This document shows, one piece after another, positions 1 to 8,435 of a stretch of DNA of 43,290 nucleotides. This stretch comes from Nocardiopsis sp. CNT312. GTDB lineage: Bacteria; Actinomycetota; Actinomycetes; Streptosporangiales; Streptosporangiaceae. Positions within the stretch are counted from its first letter, which is position 1. Each line of letters starts with the position of its first letter. The notes below the pieces were generated by a model. That model did not search any database. It worked only from the letters and a program-made list of their open reading frames with translations, and had not been told where the DNA came from. The stretch spans positions 1 through 43,290 of the forward strand of contig NZ_AZXF01000034.1 in the NCBI RefSeq assembly GCF_000515115.1, written 5' to 3'. A program made the translations under genes and the position numbers.

Positions 1-228
1 GTCGGTGTCCATCAAGCGCTGTTGGGGGCGGGCCCGGCGGGCCTTGGCGCGTTGGTGGGCGGTGGTGGCCCGGTAGCCGCGCTTGCTGGTGTTGCGGGCC
101 AGCTCGCGGCTGATCACCGACTGGTCCCGGCCGACCAGCCGGGCGATGGCTCGTACGCCTTCTCCTCGCGCGTTGGCGAGCGCGATCTCCTCGCGTTCAG
201 CGAGGGTGAGCATCCGTCGTTCTGGCAT
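1..228 (-). CDS. IS30-family transposase, N-terminal part (runs off window)
   Basis: Leftward reading from ATG at 228 gives 76 residues with no stop before the window edge. The start MPERRMLTLAEREEIALA, followed by VRAIARLVGRDQSVISRELARN, is the N-terminal helix-turn-helix of IS30-type DDE transposases, which binds the terminal repeats. The catalytic DDE part lies outside the window. An AGGGG ribosome binding site sits about 7 nt before the ATG. The element end lies just upstream and cuts into the HTH-DUF5753 gene. It differs clearly from the second IS30-type transposase at 30.3 kb, so the two are not copies of one element. Activity cannot be judged from this fragment. Confidence 0.8.
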   Translation of the reverse strand, partial: MPERRMLTLAEREEIALANARGEGVRAIARLVGRDQSVISRELARNTSKRGYRATTAHQRAKARRARPQQRLMDTD

Positions 229-240
229 GAGCAACCCCTG

Positions 241-265
241 TGACCTGTGATGTTGCTACGACGGT
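241..265. repeat. Probable terminal inverted repeat of the IS30-type element
   Basis: Read inward (minus strand) this is GTCGTAGCAACATCACAGGT and on. It resembles the left end of the other IS30-type element (GTCGTTGCGACACAGGAGGT, from about 30290), which supports its being a terminal repeat. The exact outer boundary (about 264-276) is uncertain because the other end of the element is outside the window. Confidence 0.45.
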
Positions 266-269
266 ATGA

Positions 270-978
270 CACCACCATCACCTGGCCTGACCCTGGCGTC
301 TCCGCGTACACAAGAGACTCCGCATGAGTCATGGTCAGTAGCACCAGCGATCCTTCCATCGCCGCGTGAGCACCACGGTCGAACGGCAGTACCTGGATCT
401 GCACGAACGGCCATTCAGCCGCCTCGATGAGGGCCTTGTACTGCTCCCTCATCACGGACTTTCCGCCTGCGGTCCTTCGCAGAGCTCCTTCGTCCACCAC
501 GAAGAGCGCGAGCGGTGGGCGGTCGCGCCTCAAGATCTTCTGTCGGTCCAGGCGAGCCTTCAGGAGATCTTCGATACTACGAGGTGATCGGGGAGGGAAG
601 GCCGCCCCCATCACGGCTTTCGCGTAGCCCTTCAGTTTGAAGAAGCCCAGGGACTGCCTGGGACTGAAACTCGTTGATGACCTGGGCTTTCGCTTCGAGT
701 TCAACGAACTTCTCCAGCCACCACGGTTGGGCTTGCTTCGCTCCGGGCCACAGGTTCAGTAGCGCGTTGTGGGCTTCCGGGGCCTTATCGGCCAACTCGG
801 CGAACTGTTTGGAGTGCCTTCGATCGCCTCGCTCGATGGCGCCGACCTGCTGCTTGGATGTGCCTGTCGCTAGACCTAGGTCTTTTTGCGACATATCGGA
901 CAAATTTCTTAGTCGTCGGAGTTCATTTCCAAACTGGGCGATAGCTGCGCTCTCGGGTAGGGAAGTGCGGCTTGGCAT
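270..978 (-). pseudogene. HTH-DUF5753 (WhiJ/Scr1-like) regulator, frameshifted and cut by IS30
   Basis: From ATG 978 the first 117 residues hold an XRE-type HTH (about 14-65: FGNELRRLRNLSDMSQKDL, then SKQQVGAIERGDR) and the opening of DUF5753 (FQSQAVPGLLQTEG). The family signature should continue with YA(K/R)AV, and it does so only after skipping one base near 627-630. The second frame then reads YAKAVMGAAFPPRSPRSIED and continues through VQIQVLPFDRGAHAAMEGS to LVYAE. After LVYAETPG the family similarity stops at the IS30 end, so the last roughly 60-80 residues and any downstream DUF397 gene are gone. Family members are developmental regulators of the WhiJ type. Two independent lesions make function unlikely. 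The frameshift could be a sequencing error; the IS junction could not. Confidence 0.75.
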
Positions 979-1212
979 GACTCCAGCAAGCCACAAAGGG
1001 CCACAATTGGATGCGCCTTGGCGAACCTGTAATTCAGAATCCGGCCACATGTAGAGAAGGTATTTGCTGTTCAGGCAGGGTGGACTCCAGGAACCAGGAG
1101 AACAAGAATCCCGGGTCTCTGAGTGGCGCAACCGCCCTTGTCTGTTGCCTTTGGTCGGGCAGCCGCTCGTCAGCACAAAGAAGTAGGGCTGGGACGGCCT
1201 CCGGCAAGAAAA

Positions 1213-1248
1213 ACGCCCCGAACCCGAGGGCACCGGGTTTCAGGGCGT
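1213..1248 (-). terminator. Intrinsic terminator reading leftward (or attenuator)
   Basis: ACGCCC (1213-1218) pairs with GGGCGT (1243-1248), and AACCCG (1221-1226) with CGGGTT (1234-1239). On the minus strand the hairpin is followed directly by TTTTT, the classic rho-independent form. No leftward gene lies immediately to its right, so it either shields the regulator from antisense transcription or lies in that gene's 5' leader. Confidence 0.55.
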
Positions 1249-1285
1249 GTAAGTCCCACCCGTAACCAGGTTGAGGTGAGACCAC

Positions 1286-1732
1286 ATGCAGTGTACTTCC
1301 CCACCCTCCGCTCTGCCGCGCCGACTGCGTGGAACCCCCACCACATCGGGCCTCCTGCTCGGCCCCGACCTCAGCCACATCGCCATCGCGCGGCGCTGGG
1401 CGGCCCAGGCCACCCGCACCCGCCCCGGCCTGGCCGAACCCCTCGCCCTGGCCGTCTCCGAACTCACGACGAACGCGATGCGCCACACCGCCTCCGGCCT
1501 GCCCGGCGGCACCGTCCGCGTCGAGATCGACCGCACCGGCCACCTGGAACTGCGCGTCACCGACGACGGACCCCGCCCCGACACGGCCACCACACCCCCG
1601 GCGATCCCCGCTCTGGACCCCTTCCGGGTGGGCGGCAACGGGCTGCGCCTGGTCGAGGCCGTGTGCGCCTACTGGGACTGGACACGAAACCCCGATGGCG
1701 GGACCGCCGTCCGCGCCCTCTTCCCCCGATGA
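1286..1732 (+). CDS. AbaA-like ATP-binding protein (HATPase_c_2, SpoIIAB/RsbW fold)
   Basis: 148 residues. An N box (ELTTNAMRHTASG, about 58-70), a G1-like motif (VTDDGPRPDT) and a G2-like motif (GGNGLRLVEAV) show a GHKL-type ATP-binding domain like those of anti-sigma factor kinases. The start is ATG 1286 with GAGGTGAG about 6 nt upstream. Proteins of this kind are common next to HTH-DUF5753 regulators in streptomycetes and relatives (whiJ/abaA-type loci), which fits the broken regulator on the left. Whether it phosphorylates an anti-anti-sigma factor cannot be told; no such partner gene is in the window. The target sigma factor is unknown. Confidence 0.8.
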   Translation: MQCTSPPSALPRRLRGTPTTSGLLLGPDLSHIAIARRWAAQATRTRPGLAEPLALAVSELTTNAMRHTASGLPGGTVRVEIDRTGHLELRVTDDGPRPDTATTPPAIPALDPFRVGGNGLRLVEAVCAYWDWTRNPDGGTAVRALFPR

Positions 1733-1851
1733 CCACCTGACTCCCGCGCCGTGCCCCTGCCCCCGGTGCGGCGCGGGATCCCGGGGGCGGCGGACGCCCC
1801 TGCCGCCGCCCCCTTCAGCACCACACCGCCGAACGAGAAGGGACACCGAAA

Positions 1852-2499
1852 GTGACGGTCCTGTTGTGCGGACACTGCGGCAGCCCCCGCCACGGCGGAG
1901 CCCCGGCCTACCGCTGCGCCTGCATCCCCGCCCAGGTGTGGCAGGCCCCCGACCTGGCCCGCGCCGTCCGCGCCCTGGACCTGTCCAAGGTCATCCGGTA
2001 CCTGCGCCGCCACCCCGCCACCCAGCACCACTCCCAGGCGGCCCTGGCCAGCATGTGTGGCCTGTCGCAGACGACTCTCTCCCGCCTGGAGGGCGGCAGG
2101 GGCGCCACCCGCATCGACCGCGCCGTCACCGCCCTGGCCGGACTCGGAGCGCCCCAGGTCCCCGGCGAGGTGAACAACCCGTACCCGGACGAGGACCCGC
2201 CGCCCCCGCCCGGCCCGAACGGCGGCCCTCCCGGCGAGGTCGCCCTCACCGTGGGAGCGGACGGCCCCCGTCGGCTCCTGGACCACGGCACCGCCTGGGG
2301 CGTCACCAACACCCCCCGAGGAGCGACCGACTGGTTCGCCCTGCCCACACCGGCCAACCACGCACTCCCCAGGTCGCCGCATCCGAAGGGGAACACCGGT
2401 CCGGCCGTTCCTGATGGGGCGGCCCCGCCTGGCACCGGACCGACGGGGCGCGGCGGTCCTTGGGCGGGCGGGGGACAGGGCCTAGGGTGGTCCGGGTGA
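1852..2499 (+). CDS. Small HTH (XRE-like) regulator with N-terminal Cys cluster
   Basis: GTG 1852 is preceded by GAGAAGGG. The protein starts [24 protein letters not shown], a four-cysteine zinc-ribbon-like pattern (CxxC, then CxC). An HTH follows at about residues 45-100 ([10 protein letters not shown], then [22 protein letters not shown]). The C-terminal half is proline- and glycine-rich and lower in complexity. The last codons overlap the thiE promoter, and the stop (TGA 2497-2499) overlaps the thiE GTG. The real product might be shorter or a remnant of a longer HTH protein. It sits 119 bp after the HATPase gene and may be co-transcribed with it. No function is assigned beyond DNA binding. 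Confidence 0.6.
   Translation: MTVLLCGHCGSPRHGGAPAYRCACIPAQVWQAPDLARAVRALDLSKVIRYLRRHPATQHHSQAALASMCGLSQTTLSRLEGGRGATRIDRAVTALAGLGAPQVPGEVNNPYPDEDPPPPPGPNGGPPGEVALTVGADGPRRLLDHGTAWGVTNTPRGATDWFALPTPANHALPRSPHPKGNTGPAVPDGAAPPGTGPTGRGGPWAGGGQGLGWSG
2460..2488 (+). promoter_or_regulatory. Promoter of thiE (leaderless)
   Basis: TTGGGC (2460-2465) and TAGGGT (2483-2488) are 17 bp apart and look like a housekeeping-sigma promoter. The -10 box ends 7 nt before the GTG at 2496, so transcription would begin at or next to the start codon. Confidence 0.55.
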
Positions 2500-3158
2500 G
2501 GACCAGCCACGGAGACAGCCTGCGCAAGCACCTGGACGCATCCCTCCTGTACCTGTGTACGGGGGCCCGGAGGGAGCAGGGCGACCTCGCCGAGTTCGCC
2601 GACGCCGCCCTCGCGGGGGGTGTGGACATCATCCAGCTGCGCGACAAGGGCCTGGAGGCGCGTGAGGAGCTCGTCGCACTGGAGGTGCTCAGGGACGCCT
2701 GCGAGCGGCACGGCGCCCTGCTCGCGGTCAACGACCGCGCCGACATCGCCCGTGCGGTGCGAGCCGACGTCCTGCACCTGGGCCAGCGCGACCTGCCCGT
2801 CCCCATGGCCCGCGACATCGTCGGCTCGGACCCGATCATCGGGCGCTCCAACAACGACATCGAGGCCGCCGCCGCCTCGGCGAGCGAACCCGGCAGCGAC
2901 TACTTCTGTGTCGGCCCGGTGTGGGCGACCCCCACCAAGCCGGGACGCGCCGCGGCCGGACTGGAACTGGTGGAGCGCGCCGCGGCCCTGGACACCGGCC
3001 GGCCCTGGTTCGCCATCGGCGGGATCGACCTGTCCACCATCGACCGGGTCCTGGACGCCGGGGCACGCAGGGTCGTGGTCGTCAGGGCGATCACCGAGGC
3101 CGAGGACCCGCGGGCGGCCGCGGCCGCGCTGCGCGCACGCCTGACCGCCCGGGACTAG
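2496..3158 (+). CDS. thiE: Thiamine phosphate synthase
   Basis: Joins HMP-PP and the thiazole phosphate to give thiamine phosphate, in the cytosol. The protein has the TIM-barrel signatures [57 protein letters not shown] and WFAIGGID. The usual GxSTH stretch reads GRSNND, a modest deviation. GTG 2496 was chosen because the TAGGGT -10 box sits 7 nt upstream and no ribosome binding site is visible; an upstream in-frame TTG at 2460 lies inside the promoter. No other thi genes are nearby, so it stands apart from the thiazole branch. The stop is only 6 bp from the stop of the convergent NmrA gene. Confidence 0.92.
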   Translation: MRTSHGDSLRKHLDASLLYLCTGARREQGDLAEFADAALAGGVDIIQLRDKGLEAREELVALEVLRDACERHGALLAVNDRADIARAVRADVLHLGQRDLPVPMARDIVGSDPIIGRSNNDIEAAAASASEPGSDYFCVGPVWATPTKPGRAAAGLELVERAAALDTGRPWFAIGGIDLSTIDRVLDAGARRVVVVRAITEAEDPRAAAAALRARLTARD

Positions 3159-3164
3159 GACACC

Positions 3165-4043
3165 TCACACGGCCACGTGGGAGAGCGCGCTCGGGTGGCG
3201 GCGCAGGAAGCCCTCGATGGACTGGGCCGGGTGGCCGGTCAGCTTGGGCACGGTGGGCGCGACCACGTCCAACTCCCCGGTGGCGATCGCCGCGTACGAC
3301 GACGCCCAGCCCTCGACCGCCCACTCGGGTGCCCCGGTCCACCGGCGCGACTCCAGCGCCTCCTCCCACGTCTCGGGCACGTAGCGGATGGTGCGCCCGG
3401 TGAGCGAGGACAGCTTGTCCACCGTCGCGCCCAGGGTCAGCGCCTCCGGCCCGGTGATGTCGTAGGCGGCGCCCCCGGACACCGCCGTCACCGCCGGATC
3501 GGTGAGCACCGCGGTCGCCACGTCCGCCACGTCGTCGCGCGAGACCCAGGCGACCCGCCCGTCGCCGGCCGGACCGCGCACCACGCCCCGGCCGTCCGTC
3601 CACGTGGGAAGCAGGTCCAGGTACAGGCCGGGTCTGAGGAACGTGAACTCCGCCCCGCTCATCCGGATGTGGGCCTCGGTGAAGAAGTGCGTGCGGGCGA
3701 AGGTGAAGGTGGACGCCGGCCCGGCGTTCAGGAAGGACAGGTAGACGATCCGCGACACCCCCGCGGCGACCGCCGCGTCCACCGCGCCCACGTGCGTCTC
3801 GACCCGCTTCTCGGACTCGGTGGCCGACACCAGGAACAGCGTGTCCACCCCCCGGCAGGCCCGCTCGAAGCTCCGGGTGTCCTCGTAGGCCGCCATCGAC
3901 GCGCTGCTGCCGGGAAACTCGGGGGCCCGGTTGATGTCGCGGACGATGAGTCGCTGCGCCAGCCCCAGCCGGGCGATCCGGGCGGCGACCCGCCCGCCCA
4001 CCGCGCCGGTCGCTCCGGTCACGCCTATGGTGTGGTTTGTCAT
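3165..4043 (-). CDS. NmrA-family NAD(P)-binding oxidoreductase (QorB-like)
   Basis: 292 residues from ATG 4043. The N-terminus IGVTGATGAVGGRVA is a Rossmann GxxGxxG motif. RIVYLSFLNAG, FTFLRPGLYLDLL and VSRDDVADVA are typical of the NmrA/atypical SDR group that includes quinone reductase QorB and ergot-type enzymes. The usual SDR catalytic YxxxK is not evident. An in-frame ATG at 4058, with GGATGGGG upstream, is an alternative start adding five residues. It lies 70 bp after the DUF418 gene on the same strand and may be co-transcribed with it. The substrate is unknown; quinone reduction or redox sensing are both possible. Confidence 0.8.
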   Translation of the reverse strand: MTNHTIGVTGATGAVGGRVAARIARLGLAQRLIVRDINRAPEFPGSSASMAAYEDTRSFERACRGVDTLFLVSATESEKRVETHVGAVDAAVAAGVSRIVYLSFLNAGPASTFTFARTHFFTEAHIRMSGAEFTFLRPGLYLDLLPTWTDGRGVVRGPAGDGRVAWVSRDDVADVATAVLTDPAVTAVSGGAAYDITGPEALTLGATVDKLSSLTGRTIRYVPETWEEALESRRWTGAPEWAVEGWASSYAAIATGELDVVAPTVPKLTGHPAQSIEGFLRRHPSALSHVAV

Positions 4044-4113
4044 GTGATCGTCGCCCATGACACCCCATCCTGAGGGATCGGACCGCAGCGACCGGCCAGC
4101 GGCACGCGCGTTT

Positions 4114-5370
4114 TTACCGGTTCCGGTCGACGGGTGGCGCGCTCTTGGCCTCACCCGCGCCGCGGTAGGCCAGGCGCCGCAGCAGGACCTCCGCGGGGCC
4201 GCGCCGCCCGGCGCGCTCCAGCAGCGCGGCGGCCACGACCGTCACCAGCCACACCCCGACGGCGAACAGCAGCATGCTCCACGACGTCAGGTGCGCTCCC
4301 AGTCCCAGCCCCCACGCGGCCAGGACCGGTGCGCACAGGACCGACTGCGCCAGGTAGGCCGACATCGAGCGCTTGCCGGTCGCCGCGAGGGCACCCGCCA
4401 CCGGTCCCGTGCCCCGACCGCGCTCGATCCGGTGCGCGATCAGGGCGATCGCGGCGACGTAGCCCAGACCGCCGGCCAGGCCGGTGACCATGTGCGGCAG
4501 GGACAGGAGCAGCCCCTGGCCCTCCGACAGGTCCCAGAAGCCGGTCTGGGCCAGGGCGAGGGGCAGGCCGCCGATCCATCCCGTCGCGAGGCCGCCGACG
4601 GCCACGGCGCGCAGCAGGCCCACGTTCCGCCCCGGCTCCTCCAGGACCCGGCGCCGCGCGGCCCAGAAGCCGAGCAGGATCGCGGCGGGCACGGCCATGC
4701 CCAGCAGGCCCTGCCCCAGGGTGACGACGGGCCAGTAGGTGAGGCGCTCCACGACCGAGGCGAGGTAGGAGGGGTCGGAGATGCTGGCCGCCATGTCCTC
4801 CTGCCCGAACGACTGGCCCGCCATCTCCTCGGGGGGCACGAAGGCCAGACTCAGCAGCGACAGCGCGGCCAGGGCCGCCATCAGGGCGGTGAGGAGTCCG
4901 GCCCACACCAGCAGGGTCGCGTTCCGGCGCCGCAGGAACAGCCAGGCCAGCACCAGCCCGGCCAGTCCGTAGGCCCCCAGGATGTCGCCCACCCACAGCA
5001 GCAGGGCGTGCACCAGGCCGAACACCAGCAGCCACAGGTTGCGGCGGCGCAGCACCGCGTCCGCCTCGCGGGGCGAGACCCCCGCGGCCTCCTGTCTGCG
5101 GGTCAGTTGCACCATGCCGTACCCGAACAGGAACGCGAACATCGGATAGCTGCGCATGTCGATCGCGGCCGTGGTGACGAACTGCGCGATGCCGTCCGCG
5201 GGGCCCTCCGGCGCGGGGTGTGCGCTCGCCCCGCTCATCGGCAGGGCCCACAGGTACCAGGTGGCGTTGGCGATCGCGATGAAGGCCAGCATGGACCCGC
5301 GTGCCAGGTCTGGCGCCAGTGAGCGCTCCCCGGTTTCGGTCGGGCCGCGTGAGGCGGTGTGTGTGGACAT
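4114..5370 (-). CDS. DUF418 (YeiB-like) multipass membrane protein
   Basis: 418 residues with about ten hydrophobic segments. The N-terminal part (MLAFIAIANATWYL, then SYPMFAFLFGYGMVQL) and the C-terminal part (ALAATGKRSMSAYLAQSVL, then LTSWSMLLFAVGVWL) match the YeiB/DUF418 layout, a family distantly related to acyltransferase-3 and of unknown function. The start is ATG 5370 because GGAGGG lies 6 nt upstream; the ATG at 5376 would leave no spacer. It lies 118 bp downstream of the polyprenyl synthase gene on the same strand, separated by a hairpin. Confidence 0.85.
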   Translation of the reverse strand: MSTHTASRGPTETGERSLAPDLARGSMLAFIAIANATWYLWALPMSGASAHPAPEGPADGIAQFVTTAAIDMRSYPMFAFLFGYGMVQLTRRQEAAGVSPREADAVLRRRNLWLLVFGLVHALLLWVGDILGAYGLAGLVLAWLFLRRRNATLLVWAGLLTALMAALAALSLLSLAFVPPEEMAGQSFGQEDMAASISDPSYLASVVERLTYWPVVTLGQGLLGMAVPAAILLGFWAARRRVLEEPGRNVGLLRAVAVGGLATGWIGGLPLALAQTGFWDLSEGQGLLLSLPHMVTGLAGGLGYVAAIALIAHRIERGRGTGPVAGALAATGKRSMSAYLAQSVLCAPVLAAWGLGLGAHLTSWSMLLFAVGVWLVTVVAAALLERAGRRGPAEVLLRRLAYRGAGEAKSAPPVDRNR

Positions 5371-5455
5371 GGGCATCCCTCCGGTGTCGCGATATGTCGT
5401 GTTTGCGATTCAACCGGAGCGTCGGGATGGTTACAAGACGCCCACGACGGTCGGG

Positions 5456-5490
5456 GACCCGGGGAAACCCCCTAAGGAGATCCCCGGGTC
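5456..5490 (-). terminator. Hairpin at the end of the polyprenyl synthase gene
   Basis: GACCCGGGGA (5456-5465) and TCCCCGGGTC (5481-5490) form a perfect 10-bp stem with a 15-nt loop. The stop codon (5489-5491) sits inside the stem. There is no T-tract, as is usual in this high-GC setting. Confidence 0.5.
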
Positions 5491-6565
5491 AGTGCGTGCG
5501 CGAGGTGGCGGCGTCCACCAACCACCGCAGGGGCTCGCGCGCCGACCCGTCCAGCTCGGGACTCTCCAGAGCCGACAGCGCCTGCTCGGAGTACTCCTCG
5601 ATGAGCCGTTCACACGCCTTGAGCGCCCCTGAGTCCTCGATGAGCGCGCACATCCACTCCACCGAGGCCTCCGACAGGTCCGGTGTGCCCAGCAGGGAGC
5701 GGAAGCGGTCGGCCGCACCGGAGTCGGCGCGCTCCAGGGTCTCGGCCACGACCAGGGTCCGCTTCCCCTCGCGCAGGTCGTCGCCGGCGGGCTTGCCGGT
5801 GGTACCGGGGTCGCCGAAGACCCCGAGCACGTCGTCGCGCAGTTGGAAGGCCACGCCCAGCGGCATCCCGTAGCCGGTGTAGACACCGCCCAAGGCGTCC
5901 AGGCGCCCGGCCAGGGCCGCGCCCAGGTGCAGCGGCCGCTCGATCGTGTACTTGGCCGCCTTGTAGCGCATCACCCGCAGCGCCGCCTCGCGGCTCTCCG
6001 TGCCCCGGACCTGTTCGAGCGTGTCCAGGTACTGCCCTGCCATCACCTCGGTGCGCATGGCGTCGAAGGGCGCCCGCCCGCCCTGGAGCACCTCCGGTGC
6101 GAACCCGCTGGCCTGGTACATCTCGTCGGACCAGGCCAGGCAGAGGTCGCCGATGAGGATCGCCGCGCCCTCCCCGAAGGAGTCGGCGTCGCCGCTCCAG
6201 CCGTGCTCGGTGTGGAGCGCGGCCAGCCTCCGGTGCGTGGCGGGCAGGCCGCGCCGGGTGTCGCTGCGGTCGATCACGTCGTCGTGCATCAGCGCGCACG
6301 CCTGGAGGAACTCCAGGGAGGCCGCCGCCCGGACCACGCGTGCGTCGCCGTCGGCGCCGCCGCCCCCGCGCCAACCCCAGTAGCAGAACGTGGGGCGCAG
6401 CCGCTTGCCGCCCGAGAGCATCGCCTCCAGGGCGTCCATGGCCGGGGCCAGCTCCTCGCCGATCTCCAGCAGGCGGGTCCGGTGCGAGGCGCAGAACGAG
6501 ACGAGTTCTCCGTCCACCGCCGAGCGGACCACGGAGACGGGCGATGGGGAAGCGAAAGGGGCCAT
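5489..6565 (-). CDS. Polyprenyl diphosphate synthase (GGPP-type or longer)
   Basis: 358 residues. It condenses isopentenyl diphosphate with allylic diphosphates. The first aspartate-rich motif is present ([16 protein letters not shown]), the second reads [13 protein letters not shown], and [15 protein letters not shown] and [15 protein letters not shown] are further family blocks. Small residues (Ala, Cys) at the -4 and -5 positions before the first DDxxD favour C20 or longer products, but chain length cannot be fixed. ATG 6565 is taken as the start because TAGTGT ends 7 nt upstream, suggesting a leaderless message. It is divergent from metF. Possible roles are carotenoid or menaquinone precursor supply; no partner genes are adjacent. 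Confidence 0.9.
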   Translation of the reverse strand: MAPFASPSPVSVVRSAVDGELVSFCASHRTRLLEIGEELAPAMDALEAMLSGGKRLRPTFCYWGWRGGGGADGDARVVRAAASLEFLQACALMHDDVIDRSDTRRGLPATHRRLAALHTEHGWSGDADSFGEGAAILIGDLCLAWSDEMYQASGFAPEVLQGGRAPFDAMRTEVMAGQYLDTLEQVRGTESREAALRVMRYKAAKYTIERPLHLGAALAGRLDALGGVYTGYGMPLGVAFQLRDDVLGVFGDPGTTGKPAGDDLREGKRTLVVAETLERADSGAADRFRSLLGTPDLSEASVEWMCALIEDSGALKACERLIEEYSEQALSALESPELDGSAREPLRWLVDAATSRTH

Positions 6566-6572
6566 AACCAGC

Positions 6573-6578
6573 ACACTA
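6573..6578 (-). promoter_or_regulatory. -10 box of polyprenyl synthase gene (leaderless)
   Basis: Minus-strand TAGTGT lies 7 nt before ATG 6565. No convincing -35 box is visible. Confidence 0.4.
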
Positions 6579-6709
6579 GCGGCTTCCGGGCCACAGGATG
6601 CCGGGTTCGGCGCAACCCGGCCCCCCGTCCGCCTGCCGGTCCGTGCGGTGTGCGTCACCGTGTCTCACGGAAGCGGGAGGCTCCCCGCGCCGCGCTGTCC
6701 GGGCTCGCC

Positions 6710-6715
6710 TAAGGT
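6710..6715 (+). promoter_or_regulatory. -10 box of metF (leaderless)
   Basis: TAAGGT lies 7 nt before the metF ATG at 6723, so there is no room for a 5' leader or riboswitch. No clear -35 box is visible. Confidence 0.45.
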
Positions 6716-6722
6716 GGTGTCC

Positions 6723-7676
6723 ATGCTCGCTGCACCGACTCAGCCCGCAGGGCCGCACCCGCCCGCCGCGCGCCCGCGTCAGATCCGTGAACTCCTCGAC
6801 ACGGGCGAGCCCCTGTTCTCCTTCGAGTTCTTTCCGCCCCGCGGTCCGAAGTCCCAGGCCCGGCTGTGGCGGGCGATCCGCGAGATCGAAGCGCTCGGCC
6901 CCTCCTTCGTCTCGGTCACCTACGGCGCGGGCGGCGGCACGCGCGACCTCACGGTGGAGACCACCGAGCGCATCGCGGCCGACACCACGCTGCTGCCCGT
7001 CGCGCACATGACGCTGGTGGACCACTCGGTGGCCGAGCTGCGCCACCTCATCGGCCGCTTCTCCGCCGCGGGCGTGTCGAACATGCTGGCCGTGCGCGGC
7101 GACCCTCCCGGCGACCCCGGCGGTCCGTGGGTCCGCCACCCGCAGGGCCTGACCTACGCCGAGGAACTGGTCCGCCTGCTCAAGGACAGCGGTGACTTCA
7201 GTGTGGGCGTGGCGGCCTTCCCGCACAAGCACCCCCGCTCCGACGACGTCGAGACCGACACCGACCACTTCGTGCGCAAGTGCGAGGCCGGGGCGGACTA
7301 CGCCATCACGCAGATGTTCTTCGACCCGGAGGAGTACCTGCGGCTGCGCGACAGGGTGGCCGCCCGGGGGTGCGGGGTGCCGATCATTCCCGAGGTGTTC
7401 CCGGTGGTCAGGAGGGCCACGATCGAGCGGTCCGAGCAGCTCTCGGGCGCGCCCTTCCCGCGTGATCTGGCCGAGCGGTTCGAGCGCTTCGGCGACGACG
7501 CCGAGGCCGTCCGCGCCTTCGGTATCGAGCACGCCCAGCGCATGTGCGAGCGGCTGCTGGCCGAGGGGGCTCCGGGCATCCACTTCATCACCTTCAACCA
7601 GTCCACCGCCACCAGGGAGATCTACCGCGAGGTCGCCGGCCACCGGGCGGGCCCAGCGGAAGCCGCGCGGCCATGA
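6723..7676 (+). CDS. metF: 5,10-methylenetetrahydrofolate reductase
   Basis: 317 residues. It reduces methylene-THF to methyl-THF for methionine synthesis, using FAD. The N-terminal [15 protein letters not shown] carries the catalytic glutamate region. [56 protein letters not shown] and IPEVFPV are family blocks along a full-length TIM barrel. The start is set by the TAAGGT box 7 nt upstream. The last 83 bp overlap the 3' end of the convergent GNAT gene. Confidence 0.95.
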   Translation: MLAAPTQPAGPHPPAARPRQIRELLDTGEPLFSFEFFPPRGPKSQARLWRAIREIEALGPSFVSVTYGAGGGTRDLTVETTERIAADTTLLPVAHMTLVDHSVAELRHLIGRFSAAGVSNMLAVRGDPPGDPGGPWVRHPQGLTYAEELVRLLKDSGDFSVGVAAFPHKHPRSDDVETDTDHFVRKCEAGADYAITQMFFDPEEYLRLRDRVAARGCGVPIIPEVFPVVRRATIERSEQLSGAPFPRDLAERFERFGDDAEAVRAFGIEHAQRMCERLLAEGAPGIHFITFNQSTATREIYREVAGHRAGPAEAARP

Positions 7677-8202
7677 CGGAGAAGGGCTGAGCCGGGCTCC
7701 CGGGGAAGGAGAAGTCCTCCAGGATCTCCGTGAAGCCGCAGGAGCTGTACAGGTGGCGTGCCGCGGTGGGGCCGGTACGAGTGGACAGCACCGCGGTGCG
7801 CTCGGGCCGGCCCGAGCACAGGGCGTGGAGCAGGGACCTGCCCACACCCCGGTTCTGCTCGTCGGGGTCCACGTGCACCTCGGCGATCTCCAGTGTGTCC
7901 GACAGGTAGCGGTGCGCCAGGCGCGCCCTGCCCCGGGCGCGCATCGCCTCGGTGACGACGTCGTGCCACCACTGGCCCCGCCCGCCGTGGAAGCCGTAGG
8001 CGAAGCCGACCGGCCGCTCGCCGCGCACGGCCACCACCGAGCGGAATCCCGGATAGCGCGCGTGACCGCTCATCACGGCGGCCCGGCCGGGCAGTTGGTC
8101 CTCCGGGGGGCGCATCGCGCGGTCGTAGACGCCCAGCAGGACGGGGACGGCATGGGCGAACGCAGGAGGGGCCAGTTCGCGCAGTTCGGTGTCGGCTGCC
8201 AC
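7594..8202 (-). CDS. GNAT-family N-acetyltransferase
   Basis: 202 residues from GTG 8202. The acetyl-CoA-binding segment [21 protein letters not shown] holds the (Q/R)xxGxG/A motif, preceded by a beta strand (IAEVHV) and followed by [21 protein letters not shown], the usual beta5-alpha4 region. The substrate is unknown. The minus-strand TAGAGT box ends 6 nt before the GTG, indicating a leaderless message. The gene overlaps the metF end by 83 bp in the convergent direction. Confidence 0.85.
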   Translation of the reverse strand: MAADTELRELAPPAFAHAVPVLLGVYDRAMRPPEDQLPGRAAVMSGHARYPGFRSVVAVRGERPVGFAYGFHGGRGQWWHDVVTEAMRARGRARLAHRYLSDTLEIAEVHVDPDEQNRGVGRSLLHALCSGRPERTAVLSTRTGPTAARHLYSSCGFTEILEDFSFPGSPAQPFSVMAARLPLGPPGGRRPRGRSPWWRWTG

Positions 8203-8208
8203 CGTCCC

Positions 8209-8214
8209 ACTCTA
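8209..8214 (-). promoter_or_regulatory. -10 box of the GNAT gene (leaderless)
   Basis: Minus-strand TAGAGT is 6 nt upstream of the GTG start at 8202. Confidence 0.4.
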
Positions 8215-8359
8215 GGGCGTGGGCCCTTCGGCTCCGCGAGCACGGGTTGACGGGTGCGTCGGGGCTGGGGTTAACTGGTCTTGGTCGAACGTGAGTTCGA
8301 TAAGGGTGCCGGTGCGGCCGGGGCGGGGAGGGGAAGCCCCGTGCACGGCCGCACCGTGC

Positions 8360-8412
8360 CCCGCGCACACGGGAGCCGGCGCCCTCAGGGCGCCGGCTCC
8401 CGTGTGCGCGGG
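8360..8412 (-). terminator. Very strong hairpin terminator of bldD
   Basis: A perfect 25-bp stem (8360-8384 with 8388-8412) encloses a 3-nt TCA loop, starting 23 bp after the bldD stop. There is no T-tract, but the stem is among the longest in the window. It would also isolate the GNAT gene from bldD read-through. Confidence 0.7.
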
Positions 8413-8435
8413 AGGCCCCGAACCGGGGCCGGGGC

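Noticed and set aside
2400..2495. TPP riboswitch upstream of thiE
   Set aside because: No THI-box sequence, and the -10 box lies 7 nt before the start, leaving no leader.
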